40,044 nucleotides of DNA from Gammaproteobacteria bacterium (lineage in GTDB: Bacteria; Pseudomonadota; Gammaproteobacteria; Steroidobacterales; Steroidobacteraceae): assembly GCA_024642505.1 (NCBI GenBank), contig JAHEAZ010000021.1:1-40044 (forward strand). The letters run 5' to 3'. The translations under genes and the position numbers were made by a program. Below the pieces are notes generated by a model, which had not been told where the DNA came from, made no database searches, and saw nothing but the letters and a program-made list of their open reading frames with translations. Numbering within the stretch: the stretch's first letter is position 1; each line of letters starts with the position of its first letter. This document shows positions 7,506-15,265 of this stretch, piece after piece.

Positions 7506-9239
7506 TCAATCCTTCTTTATTTTCAGGTTGCGGCCGCTGACGACGTCGTCCAGCGACGGTTTCGGGTGATCAGGCCCCATCTGCCCCGCCCTGAGCCGGC
7601 CGACATAGTTGTGATAGGCCCGCATGGCCTGGCCGCCGAACAGCAGCATGATCGGGATATTGGCGAACAGCATCACGCCGGTGCCAATGCCCGTCAGGTT
7701 GTCGAGCTCGGCATCGGTCTTCAGCAGCCCCATCGTGGCGACCACGATCAGGGCGCAGTACACGATCTTGTATGGCAGCACTGATCTTTCGCCCGCCAGG
7801 TAGACCATGCCTTGTTCGCCGTAGTAGCTCCAGGAAATCATGGTCGACACCGCGAACAGCCAGGCCGCGATCGTCACCAGCCACTTGCCGAGACCCGGTG
7901 CCGCGGTGTCGAAGGCCTTCGCGGTAAGCGTCGCGCCAACGTAGTTGGCATAGATACCAGGGTCGACCAGCGACGGCTGAACCGGGCTCTCCAGCGTTCC
8001 CCACTCGATGATCGTCTGCCCATCGACGATGTGCACCACGCCACTGATGCGATGACGCTCATTGCCGGAACTCTTGTTGGCGTGCGCAGCAACGATCGTG
8101 TAGACCGGATCACCTTCCAGCCATTGGTCCTTGCCCAGGACCGGCGGCCTGCGGGTCTCGATCGTCCACACGCCATCGCTGACCTGCACGACATCCGGTA
8201 GCACGGCGTAGGTCGCATCCGGGCCACGGTTCCAGATTCCGGTCGACAGGATCACCAGTGCGGTAAAGGTGCAGACGATGATGGTGTCGATGAACGGCTC
8301 GAGTCCGGCCACTACGCCCTCGCGCACCGGCTCGTCGGTCTTCGCGGCCGAGTGGGCGATCGGCGACGAGCCTTGACCCGCCTCATTGGAGAACAGCGCC
8401 CGCTTCATGCCGAACAGGAATGCGTAGCCAGCAGTGCCGCCGATGAAAGCTCCGGAGGCCTCGGACGCAGAGAAGGCGCTGTTGAAAATCAGCACGAAAA
8501 TGTCCGGGATGTGCACGATGTTCATCGCCAGGACATACAGGCCGCCAATGATGTAGAGCGCCATCATCACTGGCACCAGGTGGCCGGCGACGTTGCCGAT
8601 GCGCTTGATGCCGCCGATGATCACCAGCCCGACGACGATGGCGAGCACGATGCCCGTGAACACGCTGGGGATGCCGAAGTAGCTCTCGGTGATTTCTCCC
8701 ACGTTCCAGGCCTGGAACATGTTGCCGCCGGTAATCGTGGAGATCAGCAGTGTGATGCAGAAGATTCCGCCGATCAGCGAACCGAGCCAACCAAGCTTCG
8801 GGTTGAGCCGGGCGATGCCCTGCCTTGCTACCCACATCGGTCCGCCGTGTGGATTGTCCGGGTCGTCGGTGTTGCGATAGAGCATGGCCAGCGTGACTTC
8901 GGTCATCTTGAGCGCCATCCCAACCGCACCGACCACCCACATCCAGAACACAGCACCCGGACCACCAAGCGCGATGGCCAGCGCCACCCCGCCAATGTTG
9001 CCGAGGCCGACGGTCGCCGATAGCGCAGCAGACAGGGCCTGAAAGTGGTTGATCGCGCCCGGATCGGCCGGGTCGTCGTACTGGCCGCGGATGACCTTCC
9101 AGCCGTGGGTCAGCGCAGTCCCCTGGCCCAAGCGGCTCCAGATCGTGAACAGGATGCCGGTTGCCAGAACGATGTAGAGCACCCAGTTGGCCCAGAGGAA
9201 GTCGTTGAGCGCCACCATCCAGTTGTTGAACGTTTCCAT
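7506..9239 (-). CDS. AGCS family alanine/glycine:cation symporter with extra loop domain
   Basis: Sodium-coupled importer of alanine or glycine in the inner membrane. Family hallmarks: QALSAALSATVGLGNIGGVALAIALGGPGAVFWMW, GGPMWVARQGI, FSNEAGQGSSPIAHSAAKTDEPVREG and the late TMISWSYYGEQ. Membrane segments run through the length. At 577 residues it is roughly 100 longer than usual family members. The extra stretch is about residues 337-434 between ILSTGIW and GATLTAKAFD; it is hydrophilic and beta-like, placed where the helix pair would have a non-cytoplasmic loop. A GGGGGA ribosome site precedes the ATG. It is transcribed alone or after the small membrane gene at 9378. Confidence 0.93.
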   Translation of the reverse strand: METFNNWMVALNDFLWANWVLYIVLATGILFTIWSRLGQGTALTHGWKVIRGQYDDPADPGAINHFQALSAALSATVGLGNIGGVALAIALGGPGAVFWMWVVGAVGMALKMTEVTLAMLYRNTDDPDNPHGGPMWVARQGIARLNPKLGWLGSLIGGIFCITLLISTITGGNMFQAWNVGEITESYFGIPSVFTGIVLAIVVGLVIIGGIKRIGNVAGHLVPVMMALYIIGGLYVLAMNIVHIPDIFVLIFNSAFSASEASGAFIGGTAGYAFLFGMKRALFSNEAGQGSSPIAHSAAKTDEPVREGVVAGLEPFIDTIIVCTFTALVILSTGIWNRGPDATYAVLPDVVQVSDGVWTIETRRPPVLGKDQWLEGDPVYTIVAAHANKSSGNERHRISGVVHIVDGQTIIEWGTLESPVQPSLVDPGIYANYVGATLTAKAFDTAAPGLGKWLVTIAAWLFAVSTMISWSYYGEQGMVYLAGERSVLPYKIVYCALIVVATMGLLKTDAELDNLTGIGTGVMLFANIPIMLLFGGQAMRAYHNYVGRLRAGQMGPDHPKPSLDDVVSGRNLKIKKD

Positions 9240-9377
9240 CCAGCGGTCCCCCGGATTCAGATGGCCGACATCATGTTGGGTGCGCAGCGCGATGGCAACC
9301 CGCGGCAGGTCGCCCAGCCAATCAATCGAAGTGGTCGTTTGCCGACAGGGGCGGGATTTGCCGCGCGCCTGGAGAGC

Positions 9378-9725
9378 TCATTCCTCGGGGTTCGCTGCGT
9401 ACCAGCGGCGGACTTTCGGCGACCAGGCGGACAGGGCGGCGAGCAGCGTGAGCAACGCGATCGCAAGCAGGATGATAACCAGCCTCGCGTAGGGCTGGCC
9501 TGCCTCGATCCGCTCGCCTGTCAGTATGATCAAGGTCCGCAGCCACTCACCGCCGGCAAGCGCCAACGCCAACGCCAACACCGCCGGCACCCAGGCAAGG
9601 CGGACGAAGGTCAGGGCTGCCAGACCAATGCACACCGGCACGAGCAAGACCAGCCCTGCGCGGTAAAAGTGTGCGGCGGCGACCAGTAGCGCGAGCTGGG
9701 CAGGCAGGAGCCGAATGAGTGGCAT
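9378..9725 (-). CDS. Small hydrophobic membrane protein, unknown
   Basis: A 115-residue protein with about four hydrophobic stretches and the ending SPKVRRWYAANPEE. The ATG at 9725 is chosen because upstream in-frame sequence reads as non-hydrophobic non-coding protein and overlaps the divergent DUF4242 gene. A hexanucleotide run (GCCAAC units near 9561-9580) encodes an LALALALA stretch. It lies 138 bp upstream of the AGCS gene on the same strand, so they may share a transcript. No family was recognised. Confidence 0.55.
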   Translation of the reverse strand: MPLIRLLPAQLALLVAAAHFYRAGLVLLVPVCIGLAALTFVRLAWVPAVLALALALAGGEWLRTLIILTGERIEAGQPYARLVIILLAIALLTLLAALSAWSPKVRRWYAANPEE

Positions 9726-9882
9726 GAGCGGATTCTCGATCGAATGAACGTGGCAGGCAACCGCACCAATGCTTCGATACGCTGGCCTCTTGCAGTGCAG
9801 GATTGCCACGGCAGGTCTGGTGGCGTTGAATAGCGGCTCGCTACGCAACGGCAGATTCGCCACGCGAGCAAGAGGGGGATAT
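9726..9882. promoter_or_regulatory. Divergent promoter region
   Basis: This 157 bp gap separates the minus-strand membrane protein gene from the plus-strand DUF4242 gene and must hold both promoters. I could not place convincing -35/-10 pairs. The only clear element is the AGAGGGGG ribosome site just before 9883. Confidence 0.3.
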
Positions 9883-10155
9883 ATGCCAAGATTTGTCATT
9901 GAGCGCGACATGCCCGGTGCGGGCAAGCTGTCGGTCAGCGACCTACACGACGCCGCACAGAAATCCTGTAACGTCATCCGTAAGATGGGGCCCGAAACCC
10001 AGTGGGTCCAGAGCTTCGTCACCGACGATCGCATCTATTGCGTCTACATTGCGCCGAACGAAGAAGCGATCCGCGAGCACGCCAGGCTGTCCGGTTTCCC
10101 GGCCAACAAGATCTCGCAGGTGCGGAACGTCATCGACCCGACCACGGGTGACTGA
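9883..10155 (+). CDS. DUF4242 (SCO4226-type) small protein
   Basis: A 90-residue protein beginning PRFVIERDMPGAGKLSVSDLHDAAQKSCNVI, then WVQSFVTDDRIYCVYIAPNEEAIREHARLSGFPANKISQVRNVIDP. This is the DUF4242 pattern: a small ferredoxin-like alpha/beta barrel that forms dimers. A Streptomyces member (SCO4226) binds nickel. Its cellular role here is unknown. The ATG at 9883 has AGAGGGGG 4 nt upstream and matches the usual family length, whereas the longer in-frame extension back to 9769 lies in the promoter gap. A strong inverted repeat follows downstream. Confidence 0.85.
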   Translation: MPRFVIERDMPGAGKLSVSDLHDAAQKSCNVIRKMGPETQWVQSFVTDDRIYCVYIAPNEEAIREHARLSGFPANKISQVRNVIDPTTGD

Positions 10156-10255
10156 AGGGTTTTCCCGGTAGCTGCAGGGGACGAGGCGGCGCTGAATGCC
10201 GGGCAGAAGCGCATGAACTGCGAGTTGTTGCAGGCGCTGAGGTGTCGCGTGTCGG

Positions 10256-10300
10256 GCCGGGGTTTCGGAGGTTTCACCAACCTCGAACCTCCGACCCGGC
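10256..10300. terminator. Bidirectional terminator-like inverted repeat
   Basis: A perfect 8 bp inner stem CGGAGGTT / AACCTCCG is flanked by GCCGGG / CCCGGC, giving a long interrupted hairpin around a 12-base loop. It lies 100 bp after the DUF4242 stop and 8 bp before the stop of the convergent thioredoxin-fold gene, so it could stop transcription from both sides. There is no strong U-tract. The sequence GACCCGGCACC recurs at about 11986. Confidence 0.5.
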
Positions 10301-10307
10301 ACCGTAG

Positions 10308-11879
10308 TCAGGCCGGTGCGAGGAAGCCTTCGCAGGTCGCGCGGGCCGGCTCCTCTGCGGGAATCGTGACGCAGATCGACTGGACGTTCTTGCGGATGTA
10401 GGCGAGCCCGGCCTCGCGCTCGGATCCCTCGCCCCAGGCAACCAGCTTCTTCTCCAGGCGCTGCAGCTGCCCCTTGGGGCGCTGGTAGAACGCCCTGCCT
10501 TTCTCCAGTTCTCGCACGACAGTGACCGTTTCCGCCTGGATGCGCTCGACGTCGTCGGGCGCCATCTCGAGCAGTCCCGATACGTAATAGGTGCCCCACT
10601 GGAAACGGGTGGCGGGTCCGGTCGCCGCATCATAAGCACGCTTCAACCAGTCGATCGCCGCCTCATTGTTGCCCGCTTCCTGTTCGATGCCTGCAAGGCT
10701 CACCATGAAATAGTAGGGCTGTTCCGACTTGTCGAGCTCAGCCAACAACAGCTGCTTGGCCTGTTCCGTCATGCCGGCCGAATCCAGGACGTTCGAGGCG
10801 GCATTGATGACCGTCTGCCGTTCGTAGACGTCTGTCGTCTGCTCGTCGGCCTTCGCTACCATCGCGTTGATCTCTGCTCTCAGGCCCGGCGAGATCTCCT
10901 TCTCGGCATCGTCGATGCGCTCGAAGCGGATCTTGCCGATCGCCGTATACAGCCGCTCGGTGGCGAACAGACTCTCGTCCTTGGCAAGCCTGTCGAGGAC
11001 GGTCAGGAACTGCGCCTGTAGCGCCGCGCGTTCTTCGCTGCCCGGCGCAGTGATTGCGGTCGTGATCGAAGCGCCGGAAATCAGCACCGGGTAGATGTTC
11101 GCCCTTACCAGCAGCGGATCGTCAAGCAGGCCGTTCACCAGCGACAGCGCGGCCGCCTTCTCGGCATCGGTCAGCGCAACCGGATTCTCCTTGTCCGTGG
11201 ACTGGGCAATGGCCGCCCCGAGAGCGCCCATGCGGAGCATCGAGCGTTCCACAACAGATTCCTCAGGGCAGGCGTCAGCCAGCGCATTGAAGACCGTCTT
11301 CTTGTTGCGTTCTGCAAGCAGCTTCTCGTTCTGCTCCCAGGAGTTATAGGCGATCAGACGGCACTCCCCGGGGGAAAGCTTCACGCCCTCGTCCAGGGTA
11401 CGCAGCAGCAGGGCGGATACCGGCTGCAGGTTGGTCTGCGTCAGGTCGAGGATATTGGCGTAGGCCTGGATGTCGATGCCGCCGGGGATACGCGTGATCT
11501 CCTCACCCGCCGGTGAAAACACCAGCATGGTCGGATAACCCACCACCCCGAACTTCTCGCCAAGCTTCTGGGCGTTCTCCGTGTCGCCATCCAGGTAGAC
11601 CGGCACGAACAGGCGCGAGCGTTCGATGAATTCGCGGCTCTTGAAGACGGTCGCCTTGATTTCGTGGCACGGCGGGCACCAGACCGCGCCCCAGTACAGG
11701 AAGATCGGCTTGTCATTGGCCTTGGCGTAGGCGAAGGCTTCATCGACCGTGCCCTCGAACCAGGCAATTTCCTGGGCCGCGGCGGCATCGGCATCCGCCG
11801 CGGGTGCAGCGGGTTGGCGGCTGCAAGCGGCCAGCAGGGTCGTCACCAGCAGGGGCCAAACTATGTTCAGACGGGTCAT
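10308..11879 (-). CDS. Thioredoxin-fold lipoprotein with long helical C-terminus
   Basis: A 523-residue lipoprotein: lipobox LAAC with Cys19, a low-complexity Pro/Ala linker, then a thioredoxin-like domain at about residues 38-130 with the active site WCPPC (67-71) in GAVWCPPCHEIK and the cis-Pro region VVGYPTMLVFSPAGEEI. Residues 150-500 are helical and look like degenerate tetratricopeptide-type repeats (AIDWLKRAYDAAT and similar). It is expected to be periplasmic and to reduce or isomerise disulfides, or to act in a protein complex. It is transcribed in the same direction as the sulfur-type cluster and starts 124 bp after the rhodanese gene, so co-expression is possible but not certain. 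Confidence 0.85.
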   Translation of the reverse strand: MTRLNIVWPLLVTTLLAACSRQPAAPAADADAAAAQEIAWFEGTVDEAFAYAKANDKPIFLYWGAVWCPPCHEIKATVFKSREFIERSRLFVPVYLDGDTENAQKLGEKFGVVGYPTMLVFSPAGEEITRIPGGIDIQAYANILDLTQTNLQPVSALLLRTLDEGVKLSPGECRLIAYNSWEQNEKLLAERNKKTVFNALADACPEESVVERSMLRMGALGAAIAQSTDKENPVALTDAEKAAALSLVNGLLDDPLLVRANIYPVLISGASITTAITAPGSEERAALQAQFLTVLDRLAKDESLFATERLYTAIGKIRFERIDDAEKEISPGLRAEINAMVAKADEQTTDVYERQTVINAASNVLDSAGMTEQAKQLLLAELDKSEQPYYFMVSLAGIEQEAGNNEAAIDWLKRAYDAATGPATRFQWGTYYVSGLLEMAPDDVERIQAETVTVVRELEKGRAFYQRPKGQLQRLEKKLVAWGEGSEREAGLAYIRKNVQSICVTIPAEEPARATCEGFLAPA

Positions 11880-12003
11880 GGGCTAGTCCTTGGCGTGCGC
11901 GGGCCGCCTCTGTGGCGGCGAATCTTAGTCTTTTCCGCCGCTACAGGAAAACCGGAGCTCGTTGGTGAGAGTTCGAGGATTCGAGACCCGGCACCACTAA
12001 GGT

Positions 12004-12642
12004 TTAACAGCCTTCCCGCTTCTTGCCGCGTGGCGCGACCGGAATGGCAGGACCGGCCACTGGCGCGGCCATCTTGGGCAGCGCCGGCTGGTCGCCGGCA
12101 GCCTCCCCGGCCTTGGTCCGGGCCTGGCCGCCGAAGAAAGTGGCCATGGCGGTGGCGCGCTCGAAACGGGCCTTCTCCCGTGGGTCATCGCTGGCCGATG
12201 GCTCCGGGTAGAGCACCTCGTCGGTCCAGCCGTTCAATCCCAGCAGCACCGCGTAGACCGCCTTGAAGCCTTGCGCGCGCAGCAACATCCAGCCCTGGGC
12301 CGCGTGGATGCCGCCGCCGGAATACAGGACGATTTTCTCCCCCGGCAGCAGTGGGTACTCGGCCAGCCCCGCCAGCGGCACGTTCTCCGCGCCAGGGATG
12401 TGGTACTCCGCGTATTCCTCCGGCGAGCGCAGGTCGAGAAGCCGATAATCGGAGCGGCCTTCGACGATCCATGAGGCCAGCTCAACCGGCGTAACGTGGT
12501 CGACTTCCTGCCCGACGATCATGCCGAGCTCCTGCGCGTCGAGCTTCACGAACGGTCCGCGGTGCGGCTCGCTGAACAGGGCCACTGCGCCGAGCGCCAG
12601 CGCCACGAGTGCCAACCGCGGACCTATAGGCTTGCCGATCAC
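12004..12642 (-). CDS. Membrane-anchored rhodanese-like protein lacking the catalytic Cys
   Basis: A 212-residue protein with an N-terminal signal anchor (residues 9-24) and a rhodanese domain at about 49-145. The motifs are HVTPVELASWI, DYRLLDLRSPEEYAEYHIPGAENVPL, and GEKIVLYSGGGIHAAQGWMLLRAQGF. In active rhodaneses the loop begins with a persulfide-carrying Cys. Here that position reads YSGGGIH, with Ser or Tyr and no Cys. The only Cys of the whole protein is its last residue. The start overlaps the preceding YeeE/YedE gene by ATGA, so it is coupled to the sulfur-type cluster. It may bind sulfur species or partner proteins and not transfer sulfur itself. Confidence 0.82.
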   Translation of the reverse strand: MIGKPIGPRLALVALALGAVALFSEPHRGPFVKLDAQELGMIVGQEVDHVTPVELASWIVEGRSDYRLLDLRSPEEYAEYHIPGAENVPLAGLAEYPLLPGEKIVLYSGGGIHAAQGWMLLRAQGFKAVYAVLLGLNGWTDEVLYPEPSASDDPREKARFERATAMATFFGGQARTKAGEAAGDQPALPKMAAPVAGPAIPVAPRGKKREGC

Positions 12643-13229
12643 TTCGCACCCCCGACCCGGCGTTCGATGAGCGTGGCGCCGTAGAAACCGCCGACGGCGA
12701 CCAGAACCACTGCGAATACCACGACGCCCCAGGGCAGATTGAACGCTTCCGGCAGCGTCAGTGCACCTCGTGCACCGGCATTCACGAAATCCTTGATGGC
12801 CGTATAGGACTCGCCGTACACGATCGTTCCCGCGAAAATGCCGAGTGCGTAGGCCATGCCGTCAACACGACCCGTAGACAACGCCGCGACCGATGTGCCG
12901 GGGCAGTAACCCCCGACGACGAAGCCGACGCCGAGCAGCAACCCGCCCAGGATCTGCGGCCCGAGGTAGGTGGGCACGAGGTAAACGAGGTCGACGTCCA
13001 GCACACCCATCCAGCCCAGGTAGGTCACACCCAGCATCGCAGTCACGATTGCGCTGAACATCACCTTGAAGACTGCCATGTCGTCCAGGTAGAACTGGCT
13101 GACCAGCTTGCGCGCGCTGCCAAAGCCGGCGCGCTCGAGGAAGAAACCGAAGCCGATACCGATGACGAAGGCGATCAGCAACGACATCTCGTCGCCAAAC
13201 ATGCCGTATTTGTAGAGCGGAGCGTTCAT
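12639..13229 (-). CDS. YeeE/YedE family half-transporter (C-terminal type)
   Basis: A 196-residue inner-membrane protein of the YeeE/YedE (sulf_transp) family, which imports thiosulfate or related sulfur compounds. Visible motifs are FGFFLERAGFGSARKLVSQFY and GVGFVVGGYCPGTSVAALSTGRVDG, which contains the conserved pore Cys in the CPGT motif. The ATG at 13229 overlaps the upstream half-transporter gene by ATGA and starts at the expected place. The in-frame extension further upstream is a shadow of that gene. Two short genes, not one long YeeE, encode this transporter; they are probably paired subunits. Confidence 0.88.
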   Translation of the reverse strand: MNAPLYKYGMFGDEMSLLIAFVIGIGFGFFLERAGFGSARKLVSQFYLDDMAVFKVMFSAIVTAMLGVTYLGWMGVLDVDLVYLVPTYLGPQILGGLLLGVGFVVGGYCPGTSVAALSTGRVDGMAYALGIFAGTIVYGESYTAIKDFVNAGARGALTLPEAFNLPWGVVVFAVVLVAVGGFYGATLIERRVGGAK

Positions 13230-13759
13230 CGCCACTGCCACCTCATGAAGTACGCCGTGGCATAGCCGCCGACGAAGACCATCAACATGAAAGCCCAGCT
13301 GCCGGCGTTGAGCAGCGCGCCACCGCTGAGCGCCTGGCCGCTGGTGCAGCCGCGGGCCAGGTGGGCGCCGATAGCCATCAGCATGCCGCCGGTGAAGGCC
13401 GCCGCAAGCCTGGGCCCGTTGCTGACCCGCGGCCCCTTCTCCACCGAGAGACGCACTCGTCCGGCCAGCAAGCCGGAGAACAGTGCGCCGGCCATCACGC
13501 CGAGTACCTCGAATACCAGCCATGCCTTCAGCGGGTGGGTCCCGTCACTCAGGTATCCCTGGTAGTACTCGCTGGCCTGCGCATGCGCAGGTGCGAACAC
13601 GCTCATCAGCCAGGCGACGGTGGAGCTGAATGCGCCAGAGGCCCCGAGGCCGCGGCCCATCAGCACGAACGCTGCCAGCAGCACCAGGCCGAGCCCGACG
13701 CCCGCGAGGTAGGGATTCATGTACGGGCTGTCGCCCGGGCTTGGCTCGTATTCCGACAT
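13226..13759 (-). CDS. YeeE/YedE family half-transporter (N-terminal type)
   Basis: A 177-residue membrane protein with a hydrophobic start after a Pro-rich lead, a non-cytoplasmic segment (SEYYQGYLSDGTHPLKAW) and the family motif MAIGAHLARGCTSGQALSGGALL, with the conserved Cys in GCTSG. It pairs with the next gene as the second half of a YeeE/YedE-type sulfur-compound channel. I chose the ATG at 13759, preceded by GAGGTG at a normal distance. A TTG at 13792 overlapping the NrfD stop as TTGA is a real alternative, adding 11 residues. Confidence 0.85.
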   Translation of the reverse strand: MSEYEPSPGDSPYMNPYLAGVGLGLVLLAAFVLMGRGLGASGAFSSTVAWLMSVFAPAHAQASEYYQGYLSDGTHPLKAWLVFEVLGVMAGALFSGLLAGRVRLSVEKGPRVSNGPRLAAAFTGGMLMAIGAHLARGCTSGQALSGGALLNAGSWAFMLMVFVGGYATAYFMRWQWR

Positions 13760-13788
13760 CAGGTCATCACCTCTATTCAGCAATTCGC

Positions 13789-14718
13789 TCAAGGCCAGAA
13801 ACTCGCCTGGCCAGCGGCCACGACGACGAAGCGCAAGGCGAGCCCGCCACCCATCACCAGCATCGGCGCCACCAGCGTGTGGCCGATTCGACGCGTCGCC
13901 ATCAGCGACTGGATTGCGAGCGGCAGCACGATGCCGAGCCCCACCACCAGTACCCAGAACGCAGCCGTATAGGGCCCGCCCAGTAGCAGCGACGCCGCCT
14001 GCGCCTGTGCCACGCCCGAGGTCGCCAGCCCGATCAGGAACAGCGCAATCAGCGCGAGTTCCGTCAGCAGGAACAGATTGTCCGAGCGCAGCAACGCCGA
14101 CTGCTCGTCCGGGTCGCGCGCGATCATGTGCGCGAACGCCGCGCCGGTGGAAAGGCCGGAGACCAGGAACAGCGGGCCGAGCACGCCGCTGGCCCAGAGC
14201 GGCCGCGCGCCGAGGCTCGATAGCAGTATCCCGGTATAGATACCGAGCCCGACGCCGAAGGTGATGTTGGCCAACACCAGTGCACGGCGTGCGTCCGATT
14301 GTCGCAACCGCCGCGCCAGCGTGCCCAGTGGTGCCCAGGCATCGGCCAGCGCCGGCGGCAGGCCAGCGATGCCCGCCAGCAACAGCACCGGATAGACACC
14401 GATCAGGATCCAGCCACCCCAGGACATCGGCGAGGTCGGCTGGAAGGTCGCATACATGCGCCAGACGTACAGCTTGTGCTCGAGATCAAGGAACAGCGCC
14501 ACCATACCGAGACTGATCAGCACCAGTCCGACCCAGGGCAGCAGCCGCGTGACGCTTGGCCGCTCCGTACCCGGATCGCGGTGCATCAGCCAGCCCGACA
14601 GCACCATCGCGCCCGCGACCCAGCCGCCGAGAAACAGGTAAACCGGGATCTCCCAGCCCCAGACGTGCAGGCTTGGGTCGATCATCGGGTTGTTGCGCGT
14701 GGTCAGCAGCTCCAGCAT
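13789..14718 (-). CDS. NrfD/PsrC family membrane subunit
   Basis: A 309-residue protein with eight to nine membrane segments. The start MLELLTTRNNPMIDPSLHVWGWEIPVYLFLGGWVAGAMVLSGWL is typical of NrfD/PsrC quinone-interacting subunits. Later WRMYATFQPTSPMSWGGWILIGVYPVLLL and SGLSTGAAFAHMIA carry conserved polar residues. It exchanges electrons between the quinone pool and the Fe-S subunit encoded just upstream. The ATG at 14718 lies 4 bp past the ferredoxin stop. It is third in the Mo-enzyme cluster. Confidence 0.9.
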   Translation of the reverse strand: MLELLTTRNNPMIDPSLHVWGWEIPVYLFLGGWVAGAMVLSGWLMHRDPGTERPSVTRLLPWVGLVLISLGMVALFLDLEHKLYVWRMYATFQPTSPMSWGGWILIGVYPVLLLAGIAGLPPALADAWAPLGTLARRLRQSDARRALVLANITFGVGLGIYTGILLSSLGARPLWASGVLGPLFLVSGLSTGAAFAHMIARDPDEQSALLRSDNLFLLTELALIALFLIGLATSGVAQAQAASLLLGGPYTAAFWVLVVGLGIVLPLAIQSLMATRRIGHTLVAPMLVMGGGLALRFVVVAAGQASFWP

Positions 14719-14722
14719 CGAC

Positions 14723-15262
14723 TCATTCCAGGTAGAAGATGCGTGGCCCGGTGCCAGCATCCGGCTTCAGCACGAAGTGCTTGCGACCGGCGACGAGCCG
14801 ACTGACCTCGGATTGCGGATCGTCCAGATCGCCGAAGGTCATGCAGCGTGTCGGGCAGACCTCGACGCAGGCAGGTAGCTGGCCCTTGTCGACGCGGTGA
14901 ATGCAGAAAGTGCACTTGTCTGCATATCCGTCCGGGTGCATGAAGCGCGCGCCATAGGGGCAGGATGCAACGCAGGCCTTGCAGCCGATGCACTTGCCGT
15001 GGTCAACCAGTACGATCTTGCCGTACACGTGCACGTGGCTCGCGCCGGTCGGGCAGCAGGTGACACAGGGCGGGTTGTCGCAGTGGTTGCAGCGCTCGGA
15101 GGTGATCGTCATGCGCAGGTCGGGCATGCGGCCCTCGACGCGCTTGGCAATCCAGTCACGGCAGTAACCGTCCGGAACGTCGTTCTCGGTCTTGCAGGCC
15201 ACTATGCAGTCCATGCAGCCGACGCACTTTGTGGTGTCGATCGCCATGCCGAAGCGCGCCAC
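14723..15262 (-). CDS. Four-cluster [4Fe-4S] ferredoxin subunit (PsrB/TtrB-like)
   Basis: A 179-residue electron-transfer subunit with sixteen ordered cysteines in four groups: CVGCMDCIVAC, CNHCDNPPCVTCCP, CIGCKACVASCP and CTFC...CVEVCP. This is the DMSO reductase-family beta subunit that passes electrons between the Mo subunit and NrfD. It has no Tat signal of its own, so it would be co-exported with the catalytic subunit. I chose the GTG at 15262 because GGGAGAA lies 7 nt upstream. The ATG at 15247 is an alternative. It starts 3 bp after the Mo-subunit stop. Confidence 0.93.
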   Translation of the reverse strand: MARFGMAIDTTKCVGCMDCIVACKTENDVPDGYCRDWIAKRVEGRMPDLRMTITSERCNHCDNPPCVTCCPTGASHVHVYGKIVLVDHGKCIGCKACVASCPYGARFMHPDGYADKCTFCIHRVDKGQLPACVEVCPTRCMTFGDLDDPQSEVSRLVAGRKHFVLKPDAGTGPRIFYLE

Positions 15263-15265
15263 GGA

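Noticed and set aside
9240-9377. Possible glycine riboswitch upstream of the AGCS gene
   Set aside because: The gap is only 138 bp and lacks the conserved glycine aptamer core in the transcribed strand.
9561-9580. GCCAAC hexanucleotide repeat as a phase-variable tract
   Set aside because: Units of six keep the reading frame and encode an Ala-Leu membrane stretch, so copy change would not switch expression.
11965-11998. tRNA 3'-end-like string (GTTCGAGGATTCGAG followed by ACCCGGCACCA)
   Set aside because: The T-arm does not pair properly and no D-arm or anticodon arm precedes it; probably a repeat or attachment-like fragment at best.
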